The notes: generated by a model not told the origin, from the sequence alone. DNA of 64,000 nucleotides from Actinobacteria bacterium OV320 (GCA_001298545.1 LJCX01000029.1:868001-932000), one strand, 5' to 3'; positions 13,938 through 23,040 are shown, counted from the stretch's first letter. Translations and numbers: made by a program.

Positions 13938-14930
13938 ATGCGCCGCAAGGCAAGCCTGATCCTGCTCGCCCTCGCCGTGTTCTTCGCGGCGCTGTCCCCC
14001 CTGCTGCGCTGGTACGCCTACCCGCGCCTGGCCAAGATCCCGGCGAACGAATACCAGACCATGGTCCTGGAGGCCAAGAACGCCACCCTCCTCGACTACG
14101 GCAGCATGACCGCCCGCACCGTCCCCAAGATCACCATCGTGCAGACCCTCAAGGGCGACGTGGAGGCCTCCGAGAAGATCGAGAAGACGGCCGGCCGGGA
14201 CGTCGTCGTCTGGGACGGCCTCTCCTACGTCCAGGGACCCGACGGCAAGATGGTCTCCAAGGTCCCCGAGCGGTACATCTTCGACGCCCACACCCAGGAG
14301 CCCGTGCACGCCACCGGCGAAATGGTCGACGGCGACCCGGTACGCCGGGAGGGCATCGAGTTCAAGTGGCCGTTCCTGACGGAGAAACGGGACTACGAGT
14401 ACTTCGACGCGCAGACCCGCACCACGGCCCCCATCCACTACCAGGGCACCCGGACCTTCCGCGGCCTGGAGGTCTACTACTTCGAGCAGACCGTCCCCTG
14501 GACCAAGGTCGCCATGCCCAGGACGATGCCGGTCGCGGGCATCACCCCGGAGACCGTCGCCAAGACCGGCACCACCCGCTGGTACACCACGGTCCGCAAG
14601 TTCTGGGTCGAACCCGTCACCGGCGCGCCCGTCTACGGCGAGGAGATCCACCAGGAGGAACTCCGCGGCGGCACCCTGCTCGGCGGCCGCGCGAAGGTCA
14701 CCGCCTTCGCCGGGCACGTGAAGATGCGCGAGGACTACATCGAGCACACCGTGTCCGTGATCAAGGCCAACCGCACCCTGGTCCTGCTGCTGACCGCCTA
14801 CCTGCCCTGGGGCTTCCTCCTGCTCGGCGTCCTCCTGATGTGCCTCTCCCTCTACCTGGAGGCCCGCTCCCGCCGCCCGGACGGACCCACCGCCGCCGAA
14901 CCCGCCGCACCGCAGCCCGTCACCGCCTGA
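13938..14930 (+). CDS. DUF3068 (PorA-family-like) membrane-anchored protein
   Basis: 330 residues from ATG 13938 with AAGGAGG upstream. A signal anchor at residues 6-24 and a second transmembrane helix near 275-297 (LLLTAYLPWGFLLLGVLLM) bracket a large extracytoplasmic domain. The conserved DUF3068 pattern is visible: YPRLAKIPANEY near the start, SYVQGPDGKMVSKVPERYIFDAHT in the centre and RTFRGLEVYYFEQTVPW. Actinobacteria often carry several of these proteins; the biochemical function is unknown. The last 11 bases overlap the convergent hrpB gene. Confidence 0.92.
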   Translation: MRRKASLILLALAVFFAALSPLLRWYAYPRLAKIPANEYQTMVLEAKNATLLDYGSMTARTVPKITIVQTLKGDVEASEKIEKTAGRDVVVWDGLSYVQGPDGKMVSKVPERYIFDAHTQEPVHATGEMVDGDPVRREGIEFKWPFLTEKRDYEYFDAQTRTTAPIHYQGTRTFRGLEVYYFEQTVPWTKVAMPRTMPVAGITPETVAKTGTTRWYTTVRKFWVEPVTGAPVYGEEIHQEELRGGTLLGGRAKVTAFAGHVKMREDYIEHTVSVIKANRTLVLLLTAYLPWGFLLLGVLLMCLSLYLEARSRRPDGPTAAEPAAPQPVTA

Positions 14931-17511
14931 GGCGCGCGTTGGTGAACCGGGTCGGCTCGGCGCCGGCCGGATCCTCGGGCCAGGGATGCTTCGGATACCG
15001 GCCGCGCAACTCCGCCCGCACCCCCTTGTAGCCGTCCTTCCAGAAGGAGGCGAGATCGGCGGTGACGGCCGCGGGCCGCCCCGCGGGCGACAGCAGATGC
15101 ACCAGCAACGGCACCCCGGCGACCCGCGGCGACTCCTGGAGCCCGAACATCTCCTGCAACTTCACCGCGAGGACCGGCCGCTCCGGGTCGGCATAGTCGA
15201 TCCGGATCCTGGACCCGCTCGGCACGGTGATCCGCTCCGGCGCCAGCTCCTCCAGCCGCGCCGCCTCGCCGGAGGCCCAGGGCAGCAGCCGTCCGAGCGC
15301 CTCCCCGGCACCGATCCGCCCGAGATCGCTCCGCCGCCGGGCCCGGCTCAGCTCGGGCTCCAGCCACTCGTCCACCCGCGCGTGCAGCGACGCGTCGCAG
15401 ACGTCGGGCCACGGCTCTCCCCGATGCCAGCGCAGGAACGCCAGCCGCTGCCGCAGGACCTCCGCCTCGGGCGACCACCGCAGCAGCCGCAGCCCGTCCT
15501 TCTCCAGCCCCTCGACCAGCGCACCGCGTACGAGCCCGGCGTCGGCGTTCCGCAGCGGACGCACCGCCAGCTCCACGGCCCCCAGCCGCTCCACCCGCCG
15601 TGCCACGACGTCCCCGTCGGCCCAGTGGACCTCGTCCCGCTCGTCGAGCAGCGCGCCGGCCGCGAACCGGGCGACCTCCTCGTCCACGACCGCGGCGAGC
15701 TGCACGCGCGCGTGCCCCTTCCCCACCGGCCGGTCGGCCACGGCGACGGCGAGCCAGGGAGCCCCCCGCAGATCCGTGCCCTCGCGGACCTCGGCCCGGG
15801 TGCCGGAGACCATGAGATAGGAACCCCCGTCCGCCCTGGCGAGCCGCTCCGGGAAGGCGAGGGCGACGACGAGCCCGGCGAGCGCGTCCGAACCGGCAGC
15901 ATCCTCGCCGCCGTTTCCTGCGCCGCCGTTTCCTCCGCCGCCGTTTCCTGTGCTGCTGCTTCCTCGGGTGGTGTTTCCTCCGGCGGCGGGCCCGGCCGGC
16001 GTCGAGCCCTCGGCGACGGCCCGCAGCCGGCGCACCTCCGCCCGCCACCGCGCGCCGTAGGCGTCACCCCCACGCCGCGCCGACCGCAGAACAGCCGCCA
16101 GGTCGTCGCCGTACTCCCGCGGCGCCTCCTCACTGAGCAGCGCGACCACCTCGGCGGCCCGCTCCACCCCCACCGACGCGGCCCCGTCCAGCAGAGCCCG
16201 GCCCAACCGGGGGTGCAGCCCCAGCCGGGCCAGCCGCAACCCCCGCTCGGTGGCCCGGCCGGCCGAGTCCACCGCCCCGATCGCCGTCAGCAGAGACCTC
16301 GCCGCCGCCATCGCCCCACCCGGCGGCGGATCCAGCAACGCCAGCCCGGAAGCGTCAGGATCCCCCCAGCACGCCGCCTGAAGGGCGAACGCCGTCAGGT
16401 CGGCCACCTTGATCTCCGGGGCCGGGAACGACGGCAGACGGGCATCCTCCGCCTCCGCCCAGCACCGGTACACCGCACCCGGCGCCTCCCGCCCGGCCCG
16501 CCCCGCCCGCTGCCGGCCCGCCGCCTGCGAGGCCCGCACCGTCGCGAGCGCGCTCAGCCCGCGCGCGTGGTCCACCCGCGGCTCCCGCGCCAGCCCCGAG
16601 TCGACGACCACCCGCACCCCCGGCACCGTCAGCGAGGACTCCGCCACGGAGGTCGCCAGGACCACCCGGCGCCGCTCCCCGGGAGCCAGCACCGCGTCCT
16701 GCACGGCCGCCGGCGCCCGCCCGTGCACCTGGAGCACGTCCACCCCGGCCGGCGCACCGAGGAGCCCCGCGACCCGCGCGATCTCCCCGACACCCGGCAG
16801 GAAGCACAACACGTCCCCCGACCGCTCGGCCAGCGCCCGCCGCACCACCGACGCCACGTGCGCCAGCAACGCGGGATCCACCCGCATCCCGTGCGGCGGC
16901 CGCACGGGACGCGCCGGGGGCGCCCAGACCACGTCGACACCGAAGACGGAACCCCGCGCCTCCACCACCGGTGCCCCGCCCAGCAGCCGCGACCAGCCCG
17001 CCGTGTCCGTCGTCGCCGAGGCCGCCACCAGCCGCAGCTCGGGCCGCAGCGTCTCGCGCACGTCCCACAGGAAGGCGGCCGAGGTGTCCGCGTCGAGATG
17101 CCGCTCATGGCACTCGTCCAGCACCACCACATCGACGCCCGACAGCTCCTGGTCGCGCTGGAGACGCTGGAGCAGCACACCGGTCGTGACGACCTCCACG
17201 CGCGTGTGCCGCCCGACGACCCGCTCCCCGCGCACGGTGTGACCCACGCTCTCCCCGGGCCGCTCACCCAGCAGCCACGCCATCCGCCGGGCCGCCGCCC
17301 GCGCCGCGATCCGCCGCGGCTCGGCCACGAGCACCCGGCGCGCCGGCCCCTCGCCCAGCAGCCCGGCCAGCGCGAGCGGCACCAGCGTCGTCTTGCCCGT
17401 GCCCGGTGGCGCGGCGAGTACGGCCGTGCCGTGCCCGTCCAGGGCGTCGTTCAGGGCGGGCAGGGCGGCCCGCACGGGCAGCGCGTCCAGGGCGTCGTAA
17501 CGGGGGATCAC
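14920..17511 (-). CDS. hrpB: ATP-dependent RNA helicase HrpB
   Basis: 863-residue DEAH-box helicase. Motif I is APPGTGKTTLVPLAL (about residues 34-48), with VAEPRRIAARAAARRM, motif II DECHERHLD, motif III SATTD and motif VI QAAGRQRAGRAGREAPG; the HrpB C-terminal domain occupies about 480-863. The start is GTG at 17511. Residues about 507-535 form a Gly/Asn/Thr-rich insert encoded by a degenerate 15-bp repeat (15905-15990). Its true substrate is unclear in bacteria; RNA remodelling is inferred from the family. A 40-bp perfect palindrome lies 27 bases upstream of its start. Confidence 0.95.
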   Translation of the reverse strand: MIPRYDALDALPVRAALPALNDALDGHGTAVLAAPPGTGKTTLVPLALAGLLGEGPARRVLVAEPRRIAARAAARRMAWLLGERPGESVGHTVRGERVVGRHTRVEVVTTGVLLQRLQRDQELSGVDVVVLDECHERHLDADTSAAFLWDVRETLRPELRLVAASATTDTAGWSRLLGGAPVVEARGSVFGVDVVWAPPARPVRPPHGMRVDPALLAHVASVVRRALAERSGDVLCFLPGVGEIARVAGLLGAPAGVDVLQVHGRAPAAVQDAVLAPGERRRVVLATSVAESSLTVPGVRVVVDSGLAREPRVDHARGLSALATVRASQAAGRQRAGRAGREAPGAVYRCWAEAEDARLPSFPAPEIKVADLTAFALQAACWGDPDASGLALLDPPPGGAMAAARSLLTAIGAVDSAGRATERGLRLARLGLHPRLGRALLDGAASVGVERAAEVVALLSEEAPREYGDDLAAVLRSARRGGDAYGARWRAEVRRLRAVAEGSTPAGPAAGGNTTRGSSSTGNGGGGNGGAGNGGEDAAGSDALAGLVVALAFPERLARADGGSYLMVSGTRAEVREGTDLRGAPWLAVAVADRPVGKGHARVQLAAVVDEEVARFAAGALLDERDEVHWADGDVVARRVERLGAVELAVRPLRNADAGLVRGALVEGLEKDGLRLLRWSPEAEVLRQRLAFLRWHRGEPWPDVCDASLHARVDEWLEPELSRARRRSDLGRIGAGEALGRLLPWASGEAARLEELAPERITVPSGSRIRIDYADPERPVLAVKLQEMFGLQESPRVAGVPLLVHLLSPAGRPAAVTADLASFWKDGYKGVRAELRGRYPKHPWPEDPAGAEPTRFTNARLRR

Positions 17512-17538
17512 GCCCCCAGTGTCGTACGCCGGCGAAAA

Positions 17539-17578
17539 CCACCCCGCACACGCACGCGCGCGTGCGTGTGCGGGGTGG
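17539..17578. repeat. 40-bp perfect palindrome between methyltransferase gene and hrpB
   Basis: Every base from 17539 to 17558 pairs with 17559-17578 with no spacer (CCACCCCGCACACGCACGCG and its complement). As RNA it would make a very stable hairpin with a minimal GCGC-type turn. It probably terminates the upstream minus-strand methyltransferase transcript before hrpB. It contains one copy of the 12-mer CACGCGCGCGTG seen elsewhere in this window. Confidence 0.85.
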
Positions 17579-17611
17579 GAGAGGAGAAGGGACCGAGCGA
17601 GCGGGAGGCCG

Positions 17612-18586
17612 CTAGTCCCGCTCGCAGACGAAGACGGCCGTACCCGGGATCAGGTTCCCGCGCAGCGGGGACCAGCCGCCCCACTCCGAGGAGTTCCAGG
17701 CCGGCCACTCCGGCTCGACCAGGTCCACCAGCCGGAAACCGCCCGCCACGATGTCGCGGACCCGGTCGCCCAGCGTCCGGTGGTGCTCCACGTACACCGC
17801 CCGGCCCTGGTCGTCCTGCTCGACATAGGGAGTGCGGTCGAAATAGGACGAGGACACGGTCAGCCCCTCCGGGCCCGGCTCGTCCGGGAACGCCCAGCGG
17901 ATCGGGTGGGTCACCGAGAACACGAAACGGCCCCCGGGCCGCAGCACCCGCCGCACCTCCTTCAGGACCAGCACCGGGTCGGCCACGAAGGGCAGCGCCC
18001 CGTACGCCGAGCAGGCCAGGTCGAAGGAGCCGTCCGCGAAGGGCAGCGCGCCCGCGTCGGCGCACACCAGCGGGAACGAGACGCCGATGCGCAGCGCGTG
18101 CTGGAGCTGGCGGTGCGAGAGGTCCAGGGCGACCGGACGCGCGCCCTGCGCGGTCAGCCAGCGCGCGCACTGCGCCGCGCCGGCGCCGATCTCCAGGACC
18201 GACTTGCCCTTCAGCTCCTCCGGCGGGCCGAGCAGCTCCGCCTCCACCTCGTCCAGACCCTCGGGACTCCATACGAACCGGTCGTCGCCGAGGAAGGTGC
18301 CGTGCTCGATCTGGTATTCGTCCGCGTTGCGGTCCCACCAGCCCCGGTTGGCCCGGGAACTCTCGGTGACGTCGGCGTCACGTCGGGTGGCTTCCGGCTC
18401 GTAGGCCGGCTCGGACGATTCAGGCTCTTGGATGATCGGCTCCCTCGTCGTACTCTTCCGTGCAACCCGCCCGTCGGTGCCACCCGAGGTGTCACCGGTG
18501 AGGCTTCCTGCGGCCTGTGTGACCTCAGGAGAAAGGTTGTGTGCCGGGTATGCGGCGATCCGCCCCGGGTGTGCGCCTTCGCGCAT
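17612..18586 (-). CDS. Class I SAM-dependent methyltransferase (start uncertain)
   Basis: Rossmann-type methyltransferase. Motif I is VLEIGAGAAQCARWL, followed by ALDLS, then the motif IV region DLACSAYGALPFV and VRRVLRPGGRFVFSVTHPI; the C-terminus ends VFVCERD. The protein clearly begins somewhere around ANRGWWDRNADEYQIEHG, but no in-frame ATG, GTG or TTG occurs between codon ATC-ATC-CAA (near 18434) and ATG 18586. I give ATG 18586 as the nearest canonical start. However, it has no clear ribosome site and its last base coincides with the first base of the rpsA -35 box. A non-standard start, for instance ACG at 18448 following GGAAGAG, is possible. The substrate is unknown. Confidence 0.75.
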   Translation of the reverse strand: MREGAHPGRIAAYPAHNLSPEVTQAAGSLTGDTSGGTDGRVARKSTTREPIIQEPESSEPAYEPEATRRDADVTESSRANRGWWDRNADEYQIEHGTFLGDDRFVWSPEGLDEVEAELLGPPEELKGKSVLEIGAGAAQCARWLTAQGARPVALDLSHRQLQHALRIGVSFPLVCADAGALPFADGSFDLACSAYGALPFVADPVLVLKEVRRVLRPGGRFVFSVTHPIRWAFPDEPGPEGLTVSSSYFDRTPYVEQDDQGRAVYVEHHRTLGDRVRDIVAGGFRLVDLVEPEWPAWNSSEWGGWSPLRGNLIPGTAVFVCERD

Positions 18587-18614
18587 TGACCCCGCCCGGC
18601 TGCCCCCGTATGCT
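18586..18614 (+). promoter_or_regulatory. rpsA promoter (HrdB-type consensus)
   Basis: TTGACC (18586-18591), a 17-base spacer and TATGCT (18609-18614), a near-perfect vegetative promoter. Transcription should start near 18621, giving an untranslated leader of about 190 bases with two small hairpins (18680-18694 and 18701-18716, CACCGG-TCAT-CCGGTG), possibly used for autoregulation by S1. Confidence 0.85.
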
Positions 18615-18813
18615 ACAAGTTGCGCTGCGGGCCTGCGCACCTCAGACGTAGCAGGCTGCGCTCGCATCTGTTGTTGTCCCCTCGGTTCTCGAGGTGCCAT
18701 CACCGGTCATCCGGTGAGGTGCTTCCTAAGCTGTCCGGCTTCTTCAGAGCGATCACGGGCTCCCGGCGTAGCAGTACCTACGACTCACTGTCCGTACCGG
18801 AGCCCTTTCCCAC

Positions 18814-20322
18814 ATGACGAGCAGCACCGAGACCACCTCTACCACGCCGCAGGTAGCGGTCAACGACATCGGTAACGAGGAAGCCTTCCTCGCCGCGATC
18901 GACGAGACGATCAAGTACTTCAACGACGGCGACATCGTCGACGGCGTCATCGTGAAGGTCGACCGGGACGAGGTCCTGCTCGACATCGGTTACAAGACCG
19001 AAGGCGTTATCCCGAGCCGCGAGCTCTCCATCAAGCACGACGTCGACCCCAACGAGGTCGTCGCCGTCGGTGACGAGATCGAGGCCCTTGTTCTCCAGAA
19101 GGAGGACAAGGAAGGCCGCCTGATCCTCTCGAAGAAGCGCGCCCAGTACGAGCGTGCCTGGGGCACCATCGAGAAGATCAAGGAAGAAGACGGGATCGTC
19201 ACCGGTACCGTCATCGAGGTCGTCAAGGGTGGTCTCATCCTCGACATCGGCCTCCGTGGCTTCCTCCCGGCGTCCCTCGTCGAGATGCGCCGCGTCCGCG
19301 ACCTCCAGCCGTACGTGGGCAAGGAGCTCGAGGCCAAGATCATCGAGCTGGACAAGAACCGCAACAACGTGGTCCTGTCCCGCCGTGCCTGGCTCGAGCA
19401 GACCCAGTCCGAGGTCCGCCAGACGTTCCTCACGACCCTCCAGAAGGGTCAGGTCCGCTCCGGCGTCGTCTCCTCGATCGTCAACTTCGGTGCGTTCGTG
19501 GACCTGGGCGGCGTCGACGGTCTGGTCCACGTCTCCGAGCTTTCCTGGAAGCACATCGACCACCCCTCCGAGGTTGTCGAGGTCGGCCAGGAAGTCACCG
19601 TCGAGGTCCTCGACGTCGACATGGACCGCGAGCGTGTCTCCCTGTCGCTGAAGGCGACCCAGGAAGACCCGTGGCAGCAGTTCGCCCGCACGCACCAGAT
19701 CGGGCAGGTTGTTCCCGGTAAGGTCACGAAGCTCGTTCCGTTCGGTGCGTTCGTGCGCGTCGACGAGGGCATCGAGGGTCTGGTCCACATCTCCGAGCTG
19801 GCCGAGCGCCACGTGGAGATCCCGGAGCAGGTCGTCCAGGTCAACGACGAGATCTTCGTCAAGGTCATCGACATCGACCTCGAGCGCCGCCGCATCAGCC
19901 TCTCGCTGAAGCAGGCCAACGAGTCCTTCGGTGCCGACCCGGCCTCGGTCGAGTTCGACCCGACCCTGTACGGCATGGCCGCGTCGTACGACGACCAGGG
20001 CAACTACATCTACCCCGAGGGCTTCGACCCCGAGACCAACGACTGGCTCGAGGGCTTCGAGTCGCAGCGTGAGGTCTGGGAGAACCAGTACGCCGAGGCG
20101 CAGACGCGCTTCGAGCAGCACCAGGCTCAGGTCATCAAGTCCCGCGAGGCGGACGAGAAGGCCGCTGCCGAGGGTGGCGACACCGCGGGTGCGGCTCCGG
20201 CCGCGTCCGGTGGCAGTGGCGGTGGCTCCTACTCCTCCGAGGGTGCCGACACGTCCGGCGCGCTGGCCTCGGACGAGGCGCTCGCCGCTCTGCGCGAGAA
20301 GCTGGCCGGCGGCCAGAGCTGA
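18814..20322 (+). CDS. rpsA: 30S ribosomal protein S1
   Basis: 502-residue protein with four S1 (OB-fold) RNA-binding domains at about residues 39-108, 126-193, 211-281 and 296-366. Repeats such as NFGAFVDLGGVDGLVHVSEL and PFGAFVRVDEGIEGLVHISEL are diagnostic. A disordered Gly/Ser/Ala-rich acidic tail follows (about 430-490). Actinobacterial S1 has four domains against six in E. coli. It helps mRNA bind the 30S subunit. The ATG start has only GGAG at an 11-base spacing, a weak Shine-Dalgarno, consistent with S1 mRNAs elsewhere. Its promoter and terminator make it a monocistronic unit. Confidence 0.98.
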   Translation: MTSSTETTSTTPQVAVNDIGNEEAFLAAIDETIKYFNDGDIVDGVIVKVDRDEVLLDIGYKTEGVIPSRELSIKHDVDPNEVVAVGDEIEALVLQKEDKEGRLILSKKRAQYERAWGTIEKIKEEDGIVTGTVIEVVKGGLILDIGLRGFLPASLVEMRRVRDLQPYVGKELEAKIIELDKNRNNVVLSRRAWLEQTQSEVRQTFLTTLQKGQVRSGVVSSIVNFGAFVDLGGVDGLVHVSELSWKHIDHPSEVVEVGQEVTVEVLDVDMDRERVSLSLKATQEDPWQQFARTHQIGQVVPGKVTKLVPFGAFVRVDEGIEGLVHISELAERHVEIPEQVVQVNDEIFVKVIDIDLERRRISLSLKQANESFGADPASVEFDPTLYGMAASYDDQGNYIYPEGFDPETNDWLEGFESQREVWENQYAEAQTRFEQHQAQVIKSREADEKAAAEGGDTAGAAPAASGGSGGGSYSSEGADTSGALASDEALAALREKLAGGQS

Positions 20323-20369
20323 ACTCCCCCGGCGGGGACAACCCCAGCCGCTGAGGTTTAGCAGTGTGT

Positions 20370-20403
20370 CGAGGGCCCGCACCTTTCGAGGTGCGGGCCC
20401 TCG
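20370..20403 (+). terminator. rpsA terminator
   Basis: A 15-bp perfect stem (20370-20384 with 20389-20403) closed by the stable TTCG tetraloop. The rest of 20323-20591 shows no gene. Confidence 0.92.
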
Positions 20404-20591
20404 GTGCTGCCCGGACGCGTGATCGCCGCTCACCCCGTGACCCTCGCGCGCGCCCCCGCCCCGCCCCGACCTCACCCGCTCCCCCCGACCGGTGAGAAGC
20501 CGGCCGGAGTCATGTGATCAAGGCGCGTGGACCGGGAATGCCCACGGTCCGGCGCGCGTTGGACAGAAGGAACACGAGGGGAGCGGTCCAA

Positions 20592-21530
20592 GTGCTTGAT
20601 CCGCAGGGTTTGTACGCATGGGAGCCGAAAGGCCTGGCAGTCGTCGACATGGCGCTGGCCCAGGAGTCGGCCGGACTTGTCATGCTCTACCACTTCGACG
20701 GATACATCGACGCGGGCGAGACCGGTGACCAGATCGTCGACCGGCTCCTCGACTCGCTGCCCCACCAAGTCGTCGCCCGCTTCGACCACGACCGGCTGGT
20801 CGACTACCGCGCCCGCCGCCCGCTGCTGACCTTCAAGCGCGACCGGTGGACCGAGTACGAGGAGCCGGCCATCGAGGTACGGCTGGTCCAGGACACCACC
20901 GGCGCACCCTTCCTGCTCCTGTCCGGACCCGAACCGGACGTGGAATGGGAACGCTTCGCCGTCGCCGTCAAGCAGATCGTGGAGCGGCTCGGCGTCCGCC
21001 TCTCGGTGAACTTCCACGGCATCCCCATGGGCGTCCCGCACACCCGCCCCGTGGGCCTCACCCCGCACGGCAACCGCACGGACCTCATGCCGGGCCACCG
21101 CAGCCCCTTCGACGAGGCCCAGGTCCCCGGCAGCGCCGAGGCGCTCGTCGAGTACCGCCTCATGGAAGCCGGACACGACATCCTGGGCGTCGCCGCACAC
21201 GTCCCGCACTACATCGCCCGCTCCGCCTACCCGGACGCGGCCCTGACCGTCCTGGAAGCGATCACGGCCGCCACCGGCCTGGTCCTGCCGAGCATCGCGC
21301 ACGCCCTGCGCACGGACGCCCACCGGACGCAGACCGAGATCGACCGCCAGATCCAGGAGGGCGACGAGGAACTCACCGCCCTCGTCCAGGGCCTGGAGCA
21401 CCAGTACGACGCCGCCGCCGGCGCCGAGACCCGCGGCAACATGCTCGCCGAGCCCGTCGACATCCCGTCGGCGGACGAGATCGGGCAGGAGTTCGAGCGG
21501 TTCCTCGCCGAGCGCGAGGGCGAAGGCTGA
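20592..21530 (+). CDS. PAC2-family protein
   Basis: 312-residue member of the PAC2 (proteasome-assembly-chaperone 2-like) family, common in actinobacteria. Family blocks are LVMLYHFDGYIDAGE (about 27-41), LLLSGPEPDVEWERFA, NFHGIPMGVPHTRP and GVAAHVPHYIA. The biochemical role is not settled; some relatives associate with proteasome or ATP-dependent protease function. I chose GTG 20592, with GGGGAG nine bases upstream and the usual family N-terminus LDPQGLYAWEPKGLAVVD; the frame remains open upstream to 20514 without a better site. Confidence 0.9.
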   Translation: MLDPQGLYAWEPKGLAVVDMALAQESAGLVMLYHFDGYIDAGETGDQIVDRLLDSLPHQVVARFDHDRLVDYRARRPLLTFKRDRWTEYEEPAIEVRLVQDTTGAPFLLLSGPEPDVEWERFAVAVKQIVERLGVRLSVNFHGIPMGVPHTRPVGLTPHGNRTDLMPGHRSPFDEAQVPGSAEALVEYRLMEAGHDILGVAAHVPHYIARSAYPDAALTVLEAITAATGLVLPSIAHALRTDAHRTQTEIDRQIQEGDEELTALVQGLEHQYDAAAGAETRGNMLAEPVDIPSADEIGQEFERFLAEREGEG

Positions 21531-21618
21531 ACGCTCCCGCCGAGCGTCCAAGCCGAGCCCTCCCGACCGAACGTTCCGGCTGAGCAGTACGGCCGCGCCG
21601 GCCGAAGAAACAGCACAG

Positions 21619-21651
21619 GGGCCTGTCGGGTGCACCGTCACCGACAGGCCC
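21619..21651. terminator. Hairpin before coaE
   Basis: An 11-bp stem (21619-21629 with 21641-21651; GGGCCTGTCGG) with an 11-base loop. It is probably the terminator of the PAC2 gene. Its right arm directly abuts TAAGCT (21652-21657), a possible -10 box for coaE. Confidence 0.75.
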
Positions 21652-21664
21652 TAAGCTTCCGCTC

Positions 21665-22285
21665 ATGCTGACAGTGGGCCTGACCGGCGGGATCGGCGCC
21701 GGCAAGAGCGAGGTGTCACGGCTGCTCGTCGAGTGCGGGGCCGTACTGATCGACGCCGACCGCATCGCACGCGAGGTCGTCGCGCCGGGCACCCCGGGAC
21801 TCGCGGCGGTCGTGGACGCCTTCGGCACGGACATCCTCGCCCCGGACGGCAGCCTCGACCGCCCCCGCCTGGGCTCGGTCGTCTTCGCCGACCCCGCGAA
21901 ACTGGCGCTCCTCAACTCGATCGTGCACCCCCTGGTCGGCGCCCGCTCCCGCGAACTCGAGGCGGCCGCCCCCGAGGACGCCGTCGTCGTCCACGACGTC
22001 CCCCTCCTCACCGAGAACGCCCTCGGCTCCCTCTACGACGTCGTGGTCGTCGTCGACGTGACCCCCGAGACCCAGCTCGACCGGCTCGTCCGGTTCCGCG
22101 GCATGACGCGGAAGGACGCCCGCGCGCGGATGGCCGCACAGGCGACCCGCGACGAACGCCGGGAGATCGCCGACATCGTGATCGACAACGACGTACCGCT
22201 CGCGGAACTCCACCGCCGCGTGAAGGACGTATGGGCCGACCTCACGCACAGAGCCCACGCGCCGCACGGGACCGCTCCGGAATAG
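21665..22285 (+). CDS. coaE: Dephospho-CoA kinase
   Basis: 206-residue kinase for the last step of coenzyme A synthesis (ATP plus dephospho-CoA). The P-loop is GGIGAGKS (residues 8-15). DADRIAREVV, VHDVPLLTENAL and MTRKDARARMAAQATRDER (lid) are typical. ATG 21665 has no ribosome-binding site, and TAAGCT lies only eight bases upstream, so the message may be leaderless. A hairpin (22269-22276 with 22284-22291) straddles the stop codon and may terminate transcription. Confidence 0.96.
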   Translation: MLTVGLTGGIGAGKSEVSRLLVECGAVLIDADRIAREVVAPGTPGLAAVVDAFGTDILAPDGSLDRPRLGSVVFADPAKLALLNSIVHPLVGARSRELEAAAPEDAVVVHDVPLLTENALGSLYDVVVVVDVTPETQLDRLVRFRGMTRKDARARMAAQATRDERREIADIVIDNDVPLAELHRRVKDVWADLTHRAHAPHGTAPE

Positions 22286-22335
22286 CGGTCCTCGCTCCGC
22301 GCGTTGAACCCATTGAGCAAGGGAAGGATTTTTCC

Positions 22336-22716
22336 GTGCCCGATACCAGCGGTTCGACCGGACGTACTCCGGAGACACATGTCATCGACTTCCGTGCCGC
22401 GGAGCATCTGCTCGCCGCACGGGACCCGCGGGGCGCGGTGAAGTTGCTCGACGGAGTCATCGCCGCGCACCCCGAGAACACCGCCGCCCGGCTGCTGCGC
22501 GCGCGTGCCTTCTTCGCCGCCGCCCAACTGCGGCCTGCCGAGCTGGAGTTCACCATCGTCCTGGAGCGCGAGCCGGACAACGCCTTCGCGCACTTCGCGC
22601 TCGGCCGCACCTATGAGCGGCAGGGCCGCAGCGACCAGGCCAAGCGCCACTTCCGACTGGCCGCGGCACTGGACCCGAACCCGGAGTACCTCAAAGCGGC
22701 ACGCTTCGAGAGCTGA
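22336..22716 (+). CDS. Tetratricopeptide-repeat protein
   Basis: 126-residue protein from GTG 22336, with GGAAGGAT upstream. It contains about two and a half TPR helical hairpins: AVKLLDGVIAAHPENTAARL (about 35-55), AELEFTIVLEREPDNAFAHF and AKRHFRLAAALDPNPEYLK. It is probably a protein-protein interaction adaptor. The partner is unknown. It lies downstream of coaE and may share its transcription in part. Confidence 0.9.
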   Translation: MPDTSGSTGRTPETHVIDFRAAEHLLAARDPRGAVKLLDGVIAAHPENTAARLLRARAFFAAAQLRPAELEFTIVLEREPDNAFAHFALGRTYERQGRSDQAKRHFRLAAALDPNPEYLKAARFES

Positions 22717-22773
22717 GAGAACGGACGGCCGCCGGGCCCCCGGGCCTCTGAATCTCGTCGAGGCTTCCGGGCC

Positions 22774-23040
22774 TCAAGGGAGGCGGTGCTCGGGCGGCCG
22801 GTACGGCGGGATGTCGCGGCCCGGCTGATAGTGGGGACCCTGCCGCCGATGCCTGAGGATCATCGTCAGATCGACCGTGATCACCAGCCACAGCACCCCG
22901 CACGCGGCCGCCCACCCCGGACGCCCCACGACAGCGAACGCGGCCGTCCCGAAGATCGCCCAGGCCAGGCCCCACAGGGTCAGCCACAGACGCATCCGCA
23001 GCGCACTGCGCGCTGTCACCGGCTCACTGCCCGTACGCAT
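22774..23040 (-). CDS. DUF6343 small membrane protein
   Basis: 88 residues beginning MRTGSEPVTARSALR, the characteristic start of DUF6343. Two transmembrane helices (about 18-36 and 40-58) are followed by a basic tail with RRQGPHYQPGRDIPPY. The start is ambiguous: ATG 23040 fits the family start, but the AAGGAGG site is better spaced for the in-frame GTG at 23049, which would add three residues. Function unknown. Confidence 0.85.
   Translation of the reverse strand: MRTGSEPVTARSALRMRLWLTLWGLAWAIFGTAAFAVVGRPGWAAACGVLWLVITVDLTMILRHRRQGPHYQPGRDIPPYRPPEHRLP

Noticed and set aside
18779..20475. 565-codon minus-strand frame over rpsA
   Set aside because: Shadow of rpsA, whose four S1 domains are clear.
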